A stretch of 60,000 nucleotides of DNA. Origin: Salpingoeca rosetta. Lineage: Eukaryota; Opisthokonta; Choanoflagellata; Craspedida; Salpingoecidae. Shown one piece after another: positions 1 to 11,087 of the stretch. The translations under genes were made by a program, and so were the position numbers. The notes under the pieces were generated by a model that saw nothing but the letters and a program-made list of their open reading frames with translations, searched no databases and had not been told where the DNA came from. Position 1 is the stretch's first letter. Each line of letters opens with the position of its first letter. The DNA lies in NCBI RefSeq assembly GCF_000188695.1, contig NW_004754923.1, positions 1,275,362 through 1,335,361 on the forward strand. Reading direction: 5' to 3'.

Positions 1-117
1 GAGTGAGTGAGTGAGTGAGTGAGTGAGTGAGTGAGTGAGTGAGTGAGTGAGTGAGTGAGTGAGTGAGTGAGTGAGTGAGTGAGTGAGTGAGTGAGTGAGT
101 GAGTGAGTGAGTGAGTG
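1..117. repeat. (GAGT)n tetranucleotide array
   Basis: About 29 copies of GAGT on the plus strand. It lies just downstream of the last visible donor site of the minus-strand gene to its right, so on the sense strand it is an (ACTC)n tract inside that gene's intron. The array touches the window edge and its true length is unknown. Confidence 0.95.
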
Positions 118-156
118 AATGTGAATGTGTGTGTGAATGGGAATGTGTACAAACAC

Positions 157-2625
157 GTCCAAGCTCATAACGCAAGTGCCACACCTTGTTCATGTCTTGC
201 TTGTAGTGCTCCACGGCCGCCCCTGCTAATGTTGCATCGAATCCCATGGCGCTCCAGTCCGTTTCTGCGGACGACCTCTCCGTTGCCGCTGAAGACGACG
301 ACGGCGGTGATGGCGATGAATGAGGCGACGCTCGTGTGCGCGCGGTGTGTGTGCGTGTTTGTGTGTGCGTGCTTGCCTGCGCGCGTGCATGCGAAGAGAC
401 TGCACGGGCCGCTGCCTGTCCAGGAACACGGGACGACGCCGAGTAATGACACGGTTGCTGCTGATGCTGCTGCTGCTGCCGTGCATGGTGTGCTGCTACA
501 TGGTGGTGGCCACCATGACCACCGTGACGGTGGCTGTGGTGGTGCTGCTGCTCCAGCCGCTCGAGCGCAGCCGACATTGAGTCGAACCGGTCCCGTGATG
601 ACGCCCGACCCAGGCCGTCATGATGGTGATGGTGATGATCGTTGTGGTGGCCATCGTGGCTATCATGGTGTTGATGCTGCGAGAGGTGGTGATCATGGTG
701 GTGCTTAACATGGTGGGGTGATGATGATGATGATGATGGTGGTGGCGGTGGAGGACAACGTGCAGACTGCCGGTGGCTCGCTTGTCCATCTGCGTCCAAG
801 TCCACCAGCATGCCACTGCCAGCATCATCGATGCTGTGCTGTGATGCATGCGGTGGCTGTGGAGGATGCAGCGATGCGTCCGACCTGTCCCCAGCCATCG
901 CATTCCGCCCATCCATCACAGGTGTTGCCTTTGCCTCCTCGCTCTCACCATTGCCAGCACCATCACGATCGTTACCACCACCACCACGGACATCTTTGTC
1001 ATCACTGCTGTCGCCATCGTCGTCCAGGGACACGAGCGCCGTTAACCCCGCGCCAGAGACCGCCCCATACTCTGCCACGCCGCCCCCAACCTCCTCCTTG
1101 GCTGCAGCGTGCGAGTGCGCTTGTGCGTGTGAGTGCGCTTGTGTGCGGGTGTGTGTGGGCTGCAAGAGAGAGAGCAGCACGTCGTGTGTGTTGAGCGCCT
1201 GAAGCGTCGCCTCCTCAAACGGCGTCGACGTCAAGTTCTCGAATTCCGCCAACGACAGCGACTGCAACTGCTGTGATGCGCGTACGCTCGCCACGTTCAC
1301 TTGCTGGCCACCACGCTTTCTCTCGCTGGCACCCTGCCCCTGCCGCTTCGCCCCCTTAACTGCCGCCGCCTTCTCTTCCTCTTCCTCTTCCTCTGCCTCT
1401 GACAGCAACAGGTCTGGCGTTGCTGCATCGCCAACACCCGGCAGTGACGATGGCGGTGATGATGATGATGATGATGATGATGTGGTCACTGGTGGTGCTG
1501 GCGTCTTCATTGCTGTTGACACCACGCCCAGCGCTGTCTTGTCAGCCGCTGATTGCGGCTGCTGGGATGCTGTGTTCTCTGATGATGAGACAGCGTTCTC
1601 TGTTGTTGCTGACTGTTCTGCTGGTGCCATCGCTGGGAGTGTCGTTGTAACTAATGCTGATGTTTGGTCCGTGGTGTCTGCTTCGCCCTGCGCAGCTCCT
1701 GTGATCTGGGCGGTCGTGGTTGTTGTGGCCCCGCAGCTGCCTCCTTGTGTTGGCGGCGGGGGCGAGGGCGGTGAAGTGGATGCTGACGACGATGACGACG
1801 ACGATGACACTGGCAGCACAGCAACACAGGGACTGATGGCGCGAAGCACCTCCGGCTGTTCGACAGTTGCTGCTGTTGTCGTGGCTGCTGTTGTTGCTGT
1901 TGCTGTCGTTGTCGTGCACTGGTCACGTGGCTGGGCCACCTGCGGCTGCTCGAGTTGGTGGACCCATGTGCTGCTGCCCAGCACCTCTGCCAACACGGCG
2001 TAGCCGCCATCCTGCCCGCTGTGCTCACTCGCGTCGTCTCCCGTCGTCGTTTGCACGGCCTCTGCCGCCGTTGCTGTGGTAGCATCCGCACTACCGTTGC
2101 TACCTTCCCTACTCCCATGCTGCTGCTGCTCTTGCGGTGCGAAGAACTCTGCATCAAACTCGTCATTGTCAATTGCCGCCCGGAGCAACCCGCCATCGTT
2201 GCTATTCCCATTACCACCATCACCATCATCATCACCATCATCATCACCATTATAATGATCATCACCATGATCATGATCATCGCCAGTGCTGTTGTGGTTG
2301 GTGGTATGACCACTGCTGGTGTCGGCATTCTCACGCTCACGCTCACGCTCACGCAGGACGCCACGATGACTGTGACCATCAACAGCACCATCCCCATCAT
2401 CACCAGCGGTGGTGTTGTCGTCGTCGTCGCGTGTGCTGGAGCGAGATGAGGTGTGGCCGTCAGACGGAGGCGATGGCGACGATGAGGAGGACGAGTGCGT
2501 TGCTGCCGTGGATGCTGTGGATGTGGGCGGTGTTGGTGATGTGGTTGACGATGATGTCGATGCACATTGTTGCTGCTGGTTTGGTGTGGGAGACGAGTGA
2601 TTGTTGTTGTTGTTGTTGTTGTTGC

Positions 2626-2710
<85 letters not shown>

Positions 2711-3518
2711 GCGGCGTTTGGTTGTCTTCGCCTGTGCCGTACCAGCAGATACCGTCGTCACCATTGATCCTCCATCACCTTCATCAACACCACCATCACC
2801 GTCATCATTGTCGTTGCTCTGTGTTATTGGTGCAGGTGCTGATGCCTCTTCTCTCGCCCGCTGCACCCGGACGGGCTCTGTGCGTGCGTGAGTGCGCGCG
2901 CGCGTGTGTGTGTGTGAGTTGTGTGCGTGCGTGAGCGTGTGTGTGTGTGTTGTGTGCGTGCGTGAGTGTGCGTGCGTGCGTGCGTGCGTGCGTGCGTGTG
3001 TGTGAGTGTGAGTGTGTGTGAGTGTGTGTTTGAGTGTGTGCGCATCGTGTACACGCGTGCGTGCAGTTTTGTGTGAAGAACAAGTCGGGGCGTACGCACT
3101 GAGGAGTTGAGCGGCGCGGCGGTGTTCAGCGGCCTTGCGCAGACTCTCCAGGACTCTCCGCTCCGTGTCAAACCGGTACTCAATGTGAAGCAGGTCTCCC
3201 GCACGCGCAACCTTGTCATACAGCTGACGATTGAATTGCTGTTTGGGGCAGGTGTGTGTGTGTGTGTGTGCGCGCGCGGGTTGTGTGTGAGGGGGATGGA
3301 TGAAGGCACCACTGCATCGTACGTACAAGCCTCACACACGCCTCAATCAAGCGCAGCGTACGTGCATGCACACACAAACACACACACACACATACACAAA
3401 CAAACAAACTAACAAACACACACACACACAGAAAACTCACGGGGCGTGTGATTTGGTATCGCGGGTGCAGCTTCACGTTGACACCGTGGACATTGTCTGT
3501 GGGTGGCAACAAGGCCAT
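157..3518 (-). CDS. Large disordered low-complexity protein, 3' part outside window
   Basis: I do not recognise this protein. Three exons are visible on the minus strand: 3441-3518 (ATG at 3518, donor GTGAGT), 3100-3238, and one very long exon 157-2877. The phases agree (0, then 1), and the last frame is open for about 907 codons until a GT donor at about 156, so the gene continues beyond the window. Residues 1-75 look folded and basic (MALLPPTDNVHGVNVKL..., then an ...RRVLESLRKAAEHRRAAQLL helix). The rest is disordered: about 38 Asn encoded by AAC at 2597-2712, Ser, Thr and Asp runs, an acidic EEEEEEE block followed by basic KGAKRQGQ, and His-rich stretches near 500-700. A second more ordered patch (DWSAMGFDATLAGAAVEHYK) ends the exon. 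The composition is like transcriptional or chromatin regulators, but no function can be assigned. It is divergent from BUD31 across 675 bp. Confidence 0.8.
2597..2712. repeat. (GTT)n, coding poly-Asn
   Basis: An almost uninterrupted GTT/AAC array with one GCT interruption. In the minus-strand coding frame it reads AAC, i.e. poly-asparagine with one serine. It also produces spurious poly-Leu, poly-Val and poly-Cys frames on the plus strand. Confidence 0.95.
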
Positions 3519-4193
3519 GTCAACGAATCATGATAGAGCGCGAGTGAGCCGGTACCCAGAGGCTCACAATCAAATCACAATGCACGCCACACAACCCAAA
3601 AACACGCTCACTACATGAATGGCAGCTGATCCAACTCGCACCATCGCTGGTGTGGAAACACAGCACACGAATCAACGCGAATTCAACGACAGACGAACAA
3701 CGCAAGTCCTCCTGATCGGAAGCGGGTTGTACGTACCACGCGCACGGGCGTGAGCCGACATGGCATTCCACGGTGTGACGGTGCTTCCTTCTTGTTCTTG
3801 TGCTCTTGTGCTCTTGTGCTCTTGGCTATTCTTCACAGCTGCGCTGCCACACACGTTCCAAGCTTGGTCTTTCTCTGCCCGTGATGTGTGTCTTGCTCGT
3901 TGGAAGCTGTGAATGGATGCAGGTTTGTCGTTGCTTTCTACTTCTCTTGTTCTTGTTCTTCTTGATGACACATCGATCGAATTCTATGAATAGTATACGA
4001 CAATAATCCGCAATACTGGCAAGAGGCGTGGGAAGCGAGCGAGTGCGTGGTAGCAGCAGCAGCAGCAGTGAGTGGTTTGGTGCACTGCACGACAACGTGT
4101 GAGTTGATCCAACGCAAAGGCGCGTGTGATTGAGTGGGTGTGTGTGAGTGTGTGTGAGTGTGTGAGAGAGCGTTACACAACAAACCAACAGCC
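3519..4193. promoter_or_regulatory. Divergent intergenic region, disordered protein / BUD31
   Basis: A 675-bp gap between two divergent ATG codons that must hold both promoters and 5'UTRs. I see no TATA box or strong motif. It has mixed composition with a short CTTGTGCT repeat near 3795-3825, an AGC triplet tract near 4055, and a short TG-rich 5'UTR before the BUD31 start. Confidence 0.5.
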
Positions 4194-4893
4194 ATGCCGA
4201 AGATGTCGAGGAGCAAGAGACCGCCTCCAGAGGGGTGGGAGCTCATCGCGCCTACACTGGAGCAACTGGATCAGAAGCTGCGTGAAGGTGCGAGCATGGA
4301 GTGTGATCTGTGTGTGTGGGGGGGGGGATTAAGTGAGTGTATGCGTGAAGTTTCATCCGTGTCAGCGTGCAGTGTGTGTATGTGTGTGTGTGTGGTGATT
4401 TGTGTGTCATGCTTTTGGATTTGTGTGTATTCCTGGCTGCTTTCGTTTTTGTCAAGAGCGGCAGTGGCACTGCGCACATAGACGAGTACTGACCCACAAA
4501 GTTGTGCTTTGTGGCTGTGGTTGTTTGTGTCCTTATGTGTTACGCATACAGCGGAGAATGAACCGCATGAGGGAAAGCGTAAATGCGAGACGCTCTGGCC
4601 CGTGTTCAGGATCCACCATCAAAAGTCCCGCTACATCTTCAACCTCTACTACAAGCGCAAGGCAATAAGCAAAGGTGCGTGCATGTGTTGTGTGTGGTTG
4701 ATGTGTAATGCCCATGTATGGCAGTTGAGCTCCACTTCACTGTGCATGCAACAGCGATACTGATGCTCTGCACCTCTGGTTCTCCTCCTTTGAACTGCGC
4801 TGTTGCCCCTTCACGTCTCCGCGCAATCAGAGCTGTACGACTTTTGTGTCAAGGAAGGCCACGCAGATCCAAACCTCATTGCCAAGTGGCGCA

Positions 4894-4972
<79 letters not shown>

Positions 4973-5475
4973 CGATCTTCCCCTTTCCCCACTTCTCGTG
5001 CTGTTGGTTTTGCCTCTGTTGGCGGAACCATTGGTCCATGTGTCCCACCCCCGACACTACTCCACCTCATATGCGTATCTACCTCATGCGTGTCCTTCGC
5101 AATGACGCCAGCCCGGCTACGAGAGCCTGTGCTGTCTAGCCTGTATCCAAACTCGGGACTCCAACCATGGCACCACGTGCATTTGCCGCGTCCCGCGCAG
5201 CAAACTCTCCGAGGTACGTGGCAGACTTGCTTCCATATGTGTGTGTGTCTATGTGTCTGTGTGTGTCTATGTGTCTGTGTCTGTCTGTCTGTCTGTCGGT
5301 CAAAATGTGCTGCCCTCCCCTCCCCACCTGCGACACACACACACACACACATCACACACACACATCACACACACACATCACTCACACGCACACTCACACA
5401 TATCACTCACGTGCTCACCTGCAGGACACCAAGTTTGAGTGCGTGCGCTGCGGCTGCCGTGGCTGTGGTCACTGA
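4194..5475 (+). CDS. BUD31: BUD31/G10 pre-mRNA splicing factor
   Basis: Orthologue of BUD31 (G10, Cwc14), a small zinc protein of the spliceosome that binds near the catalytic RNA core. There are five exons: 4194-4287, 4552-4674, 4831-4895, 5112-5213 and 5425-5475, summing to 145 codons, so 144 residues, the same length as the human protein. Landmarks are [18 protein letters not shown] at the start, [63 protein letters not shown] and the C-terminal [11 protein letters not shown]. The paired cysteines that bind zinc are all present. Intron 3 begins directly with a (TG)n array at 4896, and intron 4 has TG at its 5' end and CA at its 3' end. The next gene starts 285 bp downstream on the same strand. 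Confidence 0.97.
4896..4971. repeat. (TG)n array starting at the BUD31 intron 3 donor
   Basis: About 37 uninterrupted TG dinucleotides that begin with the GT of the 5' splice site itself, so the donor is GTGTGTGTG. Confidence 0.95.
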
Positions 5476-5760
5476 TCTGCGTCTTGTGCTTCTGTCTCGA
5501 TGTGTGCGTGCGTGTGTGTGTGTGTGTGATTAGCTGTTGAGGAACACACCTGCTGTTTGATTGAGTGTGTGTGGGGGGAGGGAGGGGGTGAGCGTGTGCG
5601 TTGTGGTGTTTGAAATGACAATCATCAGAACACAACACAGAAACAACGACAAAGCAGCAACAGAGGAAAGCAAAGGTGAAGAAGCGTGCTCGCATTCACA
5701 TCACACACATCACACTTTCAACAACCACAACAACCACGCACACAGCACACACCAAGGACG

Positions 5761-6918
5761 ATGACGTTTGGACAGGTGGTGATTGGACCGCCGGGGTCTG
5801 GCAAGACGACATACGCCCTGGCTGTGGGGGAGTTCATGCGCGCGCGGCTGGGCCGTAAGGTGTGCGTGGTGAACCTGGACCCCGCATGCGAAGGCTACTG
5901 GCCACCAGCCCACCACCACGACGACAACGACGACGACGTCGTGGACGACGACGATGAGGAGGACAGCGATGAGGAGGATGTGGCAGAGGGCGTGGTTCGA
6001 ACGAAGAGCGAGGCCGGAAACAACACTCACAGCAGCAGCAGCGGTAGTAGCAGACGAGACAAAGCACAGCAAGGGGCGAGGAAGAAGCAGACCACCAGCA
6101 TCAACGACAACAGCACGAAGGACGAGAGCGCGACGCGACTGCAGGGTGCGAGCAGTGGAGACGGAAGGACGTTTGATATTGACGTGCGGGACCTGGTGCG
6201 CGCGGATGAGGTGATGGAGAGGTTACAACTGGGGCCCAACGCAGCGCTGGTCTTCTGCATGGAGTTTCTTGAGCAGAACTTGAGCTGGCTGAAGGAGCGC
6301 ATTGACGAGCACAAGGGCCACACGTTCGTCTTCGACTGCCCGGGCCAGGTGGAGCTGTACACCCACCACCGCATGATGCGCGGCATCGTGCAGACCATGC
6401 AAGACACGTGGCACATGCGCGTGTGTTGCGTGCACCTGGTGGACTCGTTCATGTGCAGCGACCCGGCCAACTTCATGTCGGCGCTGCTCGTGTCCATGTC
6501 TGCCATGATGATGCTGGAGCTGCCGCACGTGAACGTCCTCTCCAAGGTGGACCTGATCGAGGCCTATGGGCGCCTGCACTTCAACCTTGACTTCTACACG
6601 GAGGTGCTTGACCTCCACTACCTTGTGGACCAGATGGAAGCTGGGATGGTTGGCGGCGGCCGGCGGCAACAGCGGTTTCACGCGCTCACCGTCGCCCTGG
6701 CCGACCTCGTGCAGGACTACGCGCTGGTGCACTTCCAGACACTCAACGTGCAGTCGCCAGAGTCCATGGGCGCGCTTGTGCGGGCGGTGGATAAGGCGGT
6801 TGGCAACCTGTACACGCAGGCGAGCGAGGGGCAGGTGGCGATGGAGAGCGCCGTCTTTTCGCAGCCGCCGCTACACGAATCACACGCCTTTGCCGCACAA
6901 CGCGAGTACATGTCGTAG
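5761..6918 (+). CDS. GPN2: GPN-loop GTPase 2
   Basis: Single-exon gene for a GPN-loop GTPase, a family that works in assembly and nuclear import of RNA polymerases. I chose ATG 5761 (MTFGQVVIGPPGSGKTTY), which matches the family start; an in-frame ATG at 5686 would add 25 unconserved residues. The product is 385 residues against about 310 in human. Motifs: P-loop GPPGSGKTT at residues 9-17, the diagnostic Gly-Pro-Asn loop (LGPNAAL) at 158-160, G3 DCPGQVEL at 192, G4 SKVD at 261, and FNLDFYTEVLDL after it. The C-terminal helices are intact. The oddity is an insertion of about 85 residues between P-loop and GPN motif (roughly 48-135), first strongly acidic (DDNDDDVVDDDDEED), then Ser- and Lys-rich. 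Flanks of the insertion align cleanly to the family, and no splice sites bound it convincingly. Confidence 0.96.
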   Translation: MTFGQVVIGPPGSGKTTYALAVGEFMRARLGRKVCVVNLDPACEGYWPPAHHHDDNDDDVVDDDDEEDSDEEDVAEGVVRTKSEAGNNTHSSSSGSSRRDKAQQGARKKQTTSINDNSTKDESATRLQGASSGDGRTFDIDVRDLVRADEVMERLQLGPNAALVFCMEFLEQNLSWLKERIDEHKGHTFVFDCPGQVELYTHHRMMRGIVQTMQDTWHMRVCCVHLVDSFMCSDPANFMSALLVSMSAMMMLELPHVNVLSKVDLIEAYGRLHFNLDFYTEVLDLHYLVDQMEAGMVGGGRRQQRFHALTVALADLVQDYALVHFQTLNVQSPESMGALVRAVDKAVGNLYTQASEGQVAMESAVFSQPPLHESHAFAAQREYMS

Positions 6919-6925
6919 CGCTTGG

Positions 6926-6993
<68 letters not shown>

Positions 6994-7274
6994 CCTCGCC
7001 AAGGGTATACTAGCCCGGTTTAATCCGGTATTACCGACCCGACCCGGTACGTCGTTTCCGCCCCGGTTAAAGACTCTCATGGTAAGTTTACCCGGACGTC
7101 GTTTATATACGTTCTATGTTGCAATGAAATCTGCGGAGCATTTTCGTAAGTTTTTTGTTGGCCAGTGGGTGCGGATATACGTACTTACGATACCATAGCG
7201 CTATCATGATTGGTTCGAGAAGACTAATGCGTAGGGGCAGATATGAAAATAACACTCTGGCTGTGTGAGAAGAG

Positions 7275-7315
<41 letters not shown>

Positions 7316-7685
7316 CAATGCCCCCCCCCGCGCACATACGCACACACGCGTGTCCTGTCATTCTCTCAAAGCGGCGCCCCCATCCCTTCCCTCCCCCGTC
7401 TTCATGTTGCATGCTGTCATGTCCGATGTGTGTATTCATTCCATGGGGGTGGAACGATCAAAGGTGTTGTTGAAGTATGTGAACCTGTCTTGCCATGCGC
7501 AATCCCTCCCCCTTCCCCACTCCACCTCCTCTCCTTCCTCTGCCGCATCTCGGCTATGCCAACACAATACACTAGCTCGCAATCCCAACAACAACAACAA
7601 CAACAACCACGCATCTACGCAAACAACAGCGAGGGACGCGCAAGCAAACTGAGACAGCGAGAATAGCAGCAAGCACACATCAGGG
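6919..7685. other. Convergent intergenic region with a composition island
   Basis: Lies between the 3' ends of GPN2 (plus) and thioredoxin reductase (minus). It contains two (TG)n arrays (6929-6992 and 7278-7312) that bracket an island at about 6993-7260. The island is free of microsatellites and richer in TA-type steps, with the 9-mer ACGTCGTTT occurring twice (near 7050 and 7096). No open frame or RNA gene is recognisable in it. The rest is C-rich with a short CAA tract near 7590. Confidence 0.6.
6929..6992. repeat. (TG)n array
   Basis: About 31 TG dinucleotides immediately 3' of the GPN2 stop codon, probably in the 3'UTR or intergenic region. Confidence 0.95.
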
Positions 7686-9429
7686 TCACTGGTCGTTCAT
7701 GGCGGCGAGGTAGTGCTCAGCCTCGAGTGCAGCCATGCACCCCGTGCCGGCAGCCGTGACGGCCTGGCGCCACTTCTTGTCCTGCACATCACCAGCAGCA
7801 AACACGCCTTCAACGCTCGTCTGCGTCGTGCCAGGCTTGGTCACAATGTACCCGTCCGTGTCTGTCTCCAGCTGTCCCTCGAGAAAGTCCGACGCGGGCT
7901 TGTGGCCAATGGCAAAGAAGAGCCCGTTTGCTTCCACCTCGCGTGTCTCGCCCGTCTTCTTGTCCTTGACCATCACGGAGCGGAGCAGGTCGTCACCCTT
8001 GGCCTCCACCACCTCGCTCGAGTACAGAAACTCAATCTTGGGGTTGGACATGGCGCGGTGTTGCATGATCTTGGACGCGCGGAGCTCGTCACGACGGTGC
8101 ACAATGTACACCTTGGACGCGTACTTGGTGAGGAAGGTGGCCTCCTCCATGGCAGAGTCGCCGCCGCCAATCACCACCAGCGGCTTGTTGCGGAAGATGG
8201 GTGCTGCGCCATCGCACACCGCACACGCCGAGATGCCGCGCTGCCAGAACCCGCCCTCGCCCTCGCCAGAGCCGGGAAAGTGCAGGCGCTTGGCCACGGC
8301 GCCCGTGGCGATGATGATCGTGTCTGCAACGACTGTGCGGTCTTTGCTCTGCACCTTGAACGGGCGGGCGGTGGTGTCGACCTTGGTCACTGTCTCCGTG
8401 AAGATTTGCGTGCCAAAGCGCTCGCTCTGCTTGCGGAACCGCTCGCAAATCTCAGCGCCGAGGACGCCCTCAGGGAAGCCGGGGAAGTTCTCGACATCCT
8501 GCGGGTTTGCAGGGTGCAGGGGAGGTGGGGGTTAGGGCTGGCTTGGGGTGGTGAGACGATGGATGGATGGTGGTGGTGGTGGGTTTGGGGGGGGGGGGGG
8601 AGGGTGTGTGAAGCGAGTCGTGGATGGATAGATACAGCGAGCTGTGCGTACATGTACATGGGTTTCCTCCGCACACACACACACCTGCACATGAAAGCAA
8701 ACATGCGCACGACAACAACCATGCACACAGACACACAGACACACAGACACACAGACACACACATGTGCATTACGTACGGTGGTGGTGGTAAGCTGGCCGC
8801 CAGCAGCAACGTCGTTGGCAAGGAAGCCTTCGAACATGATGGGCTTCAGCTCAGCGCGAGCAGCGTCTACATGGAGGAAATGGAAGTTAAGTGGTGCAGC
8901 GAGGTCAGAGGTGTGTGTCGCCCAAGATGTGCAAGGCGCGCAGTGATTCCTCGCACGTAACAAACTAGAGCACAGGCAAGGCGCATTAATGTGAACCAAG
9001 GACGAACGCACGTATGCTCATGCACGCACATTTGTTCATACACACATATGCTCATCACACACACACAACACACGCAAAACACACACACAACACGCAAAAC
9101 GGCTTACAGATGGCGGCGGTGTGGCCTGCGGGGCCACTGCCGATGATGCAGACTTTGGTGCGGAGTTCCTCAGCCATGGCGTCGTTGGTGGTGTTGGCGT
9201 TGTTTGCGGCAGTGGATGACGTGGACAGGGAGCGGGAGCTTGCCGAAGACGAGGAAGCTGTGTTGGAGGCAGCGTGTGTGGCGGAGGCGACTGATGCAGC
9301 GGTGGCCGTACCCGTGGCGCTGTTGGAAAGGGTGCGGCGAGGACGAGAGAGACGAGCGCCCATGCAGGATGAAGTTGACGCAGAAGCAAACGCACACAAG
9401 CTTCGCACAACGCGGGGTAGTCTCAGCAT
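7686..9429 (-). CDS. Low-molecular-weight thioredoxin reductase, probably mitochondrial
   Basis: NADPH-dependent flavoenzyme that reduces thioredoxin. Three exons: 9108-9429, 8778-8866 and 7686-8498, giving 407 residues. Signatures in order: FAD dinucleotide fold [14 protein letters not shown] near 94-107, [19 protein letters not shown], then DVENFPGFP, the redox-active CAVC at 229-232 followed by DG, the NADPH-binding GGGDSA at 248-253, and the C-terminal FAD motif [10 protein letters not shown]. This is the bacterial/plant NTR architecture, not the long animal selenoenzyme. The chosen ATG at 9429 gives a Leu/Arg/Ser-rich N-terminus ([20 protein letters not shown]) that looks like a mitochondrial presequence; ATG 9363 could give a cytosolic form, and the frame also stays open upstream. 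It is divergent from RNASEK, 548 bp apart. Confidence 0.95.
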
Positions 9430-9977
9430 ACCTTTTTGTCTGGATGAGCGAGAATGTGCGAGCGAGGGGCGAGAAATGATGCCAGAGTGAGTGAGTGAGA
9501 GGATGTCGCACGGGATGGGGCGCACGAGAGGGGCAAGCGAAGCAAGCCGAGGCGAAGCGAGAAGGGGAGGGTGAACGACGAAGCAAGACACATTGCACTC
9601 ACTGCATGTTGCATCTCACCTCTGTTCTGTTTCGTGTGCGGGCAATGGCGGAATGAGCCAAGATGATGTCAGATGTGGCTGTTGGTGATTTCTGTGTGTC
9701 GCATGTCGCGGGAACAAGGAAATGTTTGTGCAAATTGCACAGATTCGATACGGCGTTGGTGGTTGGATAATTGGTGCTTGTCTTTAGTGAATCGTCCCAA
9801 TCCACGCACGATTCTCATCCCTCCAAACCGCACTCCACAACCCAAGACAGACAGACAGACAGCATCACGCTTGCTTGCAGCGACACACACGACAACAACA
9901 ATTAACGACAAGCGAGCACAAGCGAGCAGTCTTCTGCGAGGTTGATAATTTAGACGAGAAACCCCAAGCACACAGTC
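9430..9977. promoter_or_regulatory. Divergent intergenic region, thioredoxin reductase / RNASEK
   Basis: 548 bp between two start codons, expected to hold two promoters. I see short GAGT and CAGA runs (9486-9500, 9849-9862) but no recognisable core promoter element. Confidence 0.5.
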
Positions 9978-10757
9978 ATGGTGTCTTTGAACTTCTGCGG
10001 GCCCAAGTGCTCTCACTGCTGCTTCGTCCTCAGCATTTGGGGCATCCTCATGCTGGTGCGTGCGAGTGTGTTTGCGTTTGTGTGTGTGGGGGGGGGGTTG
10101 GCGGGTGGATTCGTGTGTGTGTGCATGTGTGTGCAATGGTGTGTGTACATGTGTGTGTGCATGTGTGTGTGTGCAATGGTGTGTGTGTGTGTGCGTGTGT
10201 GCGTGTGCGTTTCCTGTGGTTGTGGACACCCCTAGTGCGCGTGTGCATCCGCGACCTTCCGTGCTCACGCAACACACACGCACATCCAAACACCACTTGT
10301 TGTTGTCAGGTGGTTCTTGGTGCGCTGTTCAAGACAAACAGCCGCGCACTGCGCTCTGACTCGTCGGATAACACAGTCGAGGACATGCACAACATCGGAC
10401 AGTACGTTGACATGCGAATGCCTTGGGGTTGACATGCGAATGCCTTGGGGTTGACATGCGAATGCTTTGGTTGTTTTGTGATTCGATTCCGTGATTTGGT
10501 GCTGAGCCACTGTTGCGGTGTTGCTGCACAGTTGCATGACCGCTACCGCGGCCCTCTCTGACAGCTTGTCTGTTTCGCCAGCGCTGACAACACAACACAA
10601 CACAACGCAACACAACACACAACGCAGGAATTGCTTCATTGCCGCGGGTCTTTATGGTGCCACCTTGCTCATCAGCTTCTGGCAAATGAGGCTCTCCCGA
10701 AAAGCAGCACAGCAGAGGGCAGAACTCAGAACAGAGAACAGTTACTCCAGCTATTGA
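9978..10757 (+). CDS. RNASEK: Ribonuclease kappa
   Basis: Small two-pass membrane protein that in animals associates with the V-ATPase and is needed for endocytic uptake. Three exons: 9978-10055, 10310-10401 and 10628-10757, with phases that fit, giving 99 residues (human short form 98). The N-terminus [20 protein letters not shown] matches the family CCGPK...C...LS.WG pattern, followed by the first hydrophobic segment [16 protein letters not shown] short polar loop contains EDMHNIGQ, and the second segment is [19 protein letters not shown] followed by MRLSRK. Intron 1 is TG-rich at its 5' side and has a short CA tract before the acceptor; intron 2 carries three copies of a 22-bp repeat. No presequence is apparent. 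Confidence 0.93.
10407..10470. repeat. 22-bp tandem repeat, three copies
   Basis: Unit begins TTGACATGCGAATGC; two copies are identical and the third differs near its end. It lies a few bases inside RNASEK intron 2, just after the donor. Confidence 0.9.
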
Positions 10758-11087
10758 GCAGCACTCACCGTCATCACCTCCACCAACATCTGTGTCGCCG
10801 CTCTGGAAAAGGCCTTTGTGTTGTGGGCGCAACTGTACGCACACACTCACATGGTCCAGCACTTCCTATCCGCGGTGACAGTTTTGCATTGCCACCACAG
10901 CCGACCCACAAGCTGCTCTATCAACCTCAATGCCATGCATGCATGACACACCATCACCATCTCAAGCAGTGTCCATTCCATCGTTCTCTTCCTCCCATTT
11001 TTTGATTGACCACTAGTTTCTCCTCTTCAACCCTTTGCTGTTGGTTGTTGTTCTTGTTGCTGTTGCTGTGTCCTGCTGTCGGTGTTG
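10758..11087. other. Convergent intergenic region, RNASEK / FHIP2
   Basis: 330 bp between two convergent stop codons. Mostly C/A-rich then T-rich sequence with a TTG/CTG tract near 11035-11070. Nothing recognisable beyond 3'UTR-like sequence. Confidence 0.5.

Noticed and set aside
2567..2891. Plus-strand poly-Leu, poly-Val and poly-Cys frames
   Set aside because: Translation artefacts of the GTT array, which is poly-Asn in the supported minus-strand exon.
7713..8960. Long plus-strand frame of about 415 codons
   Set aside because: It is antisense to thioredoxin reductase, whose motifs are complete on the minus strand; it reads through introns and repeats.
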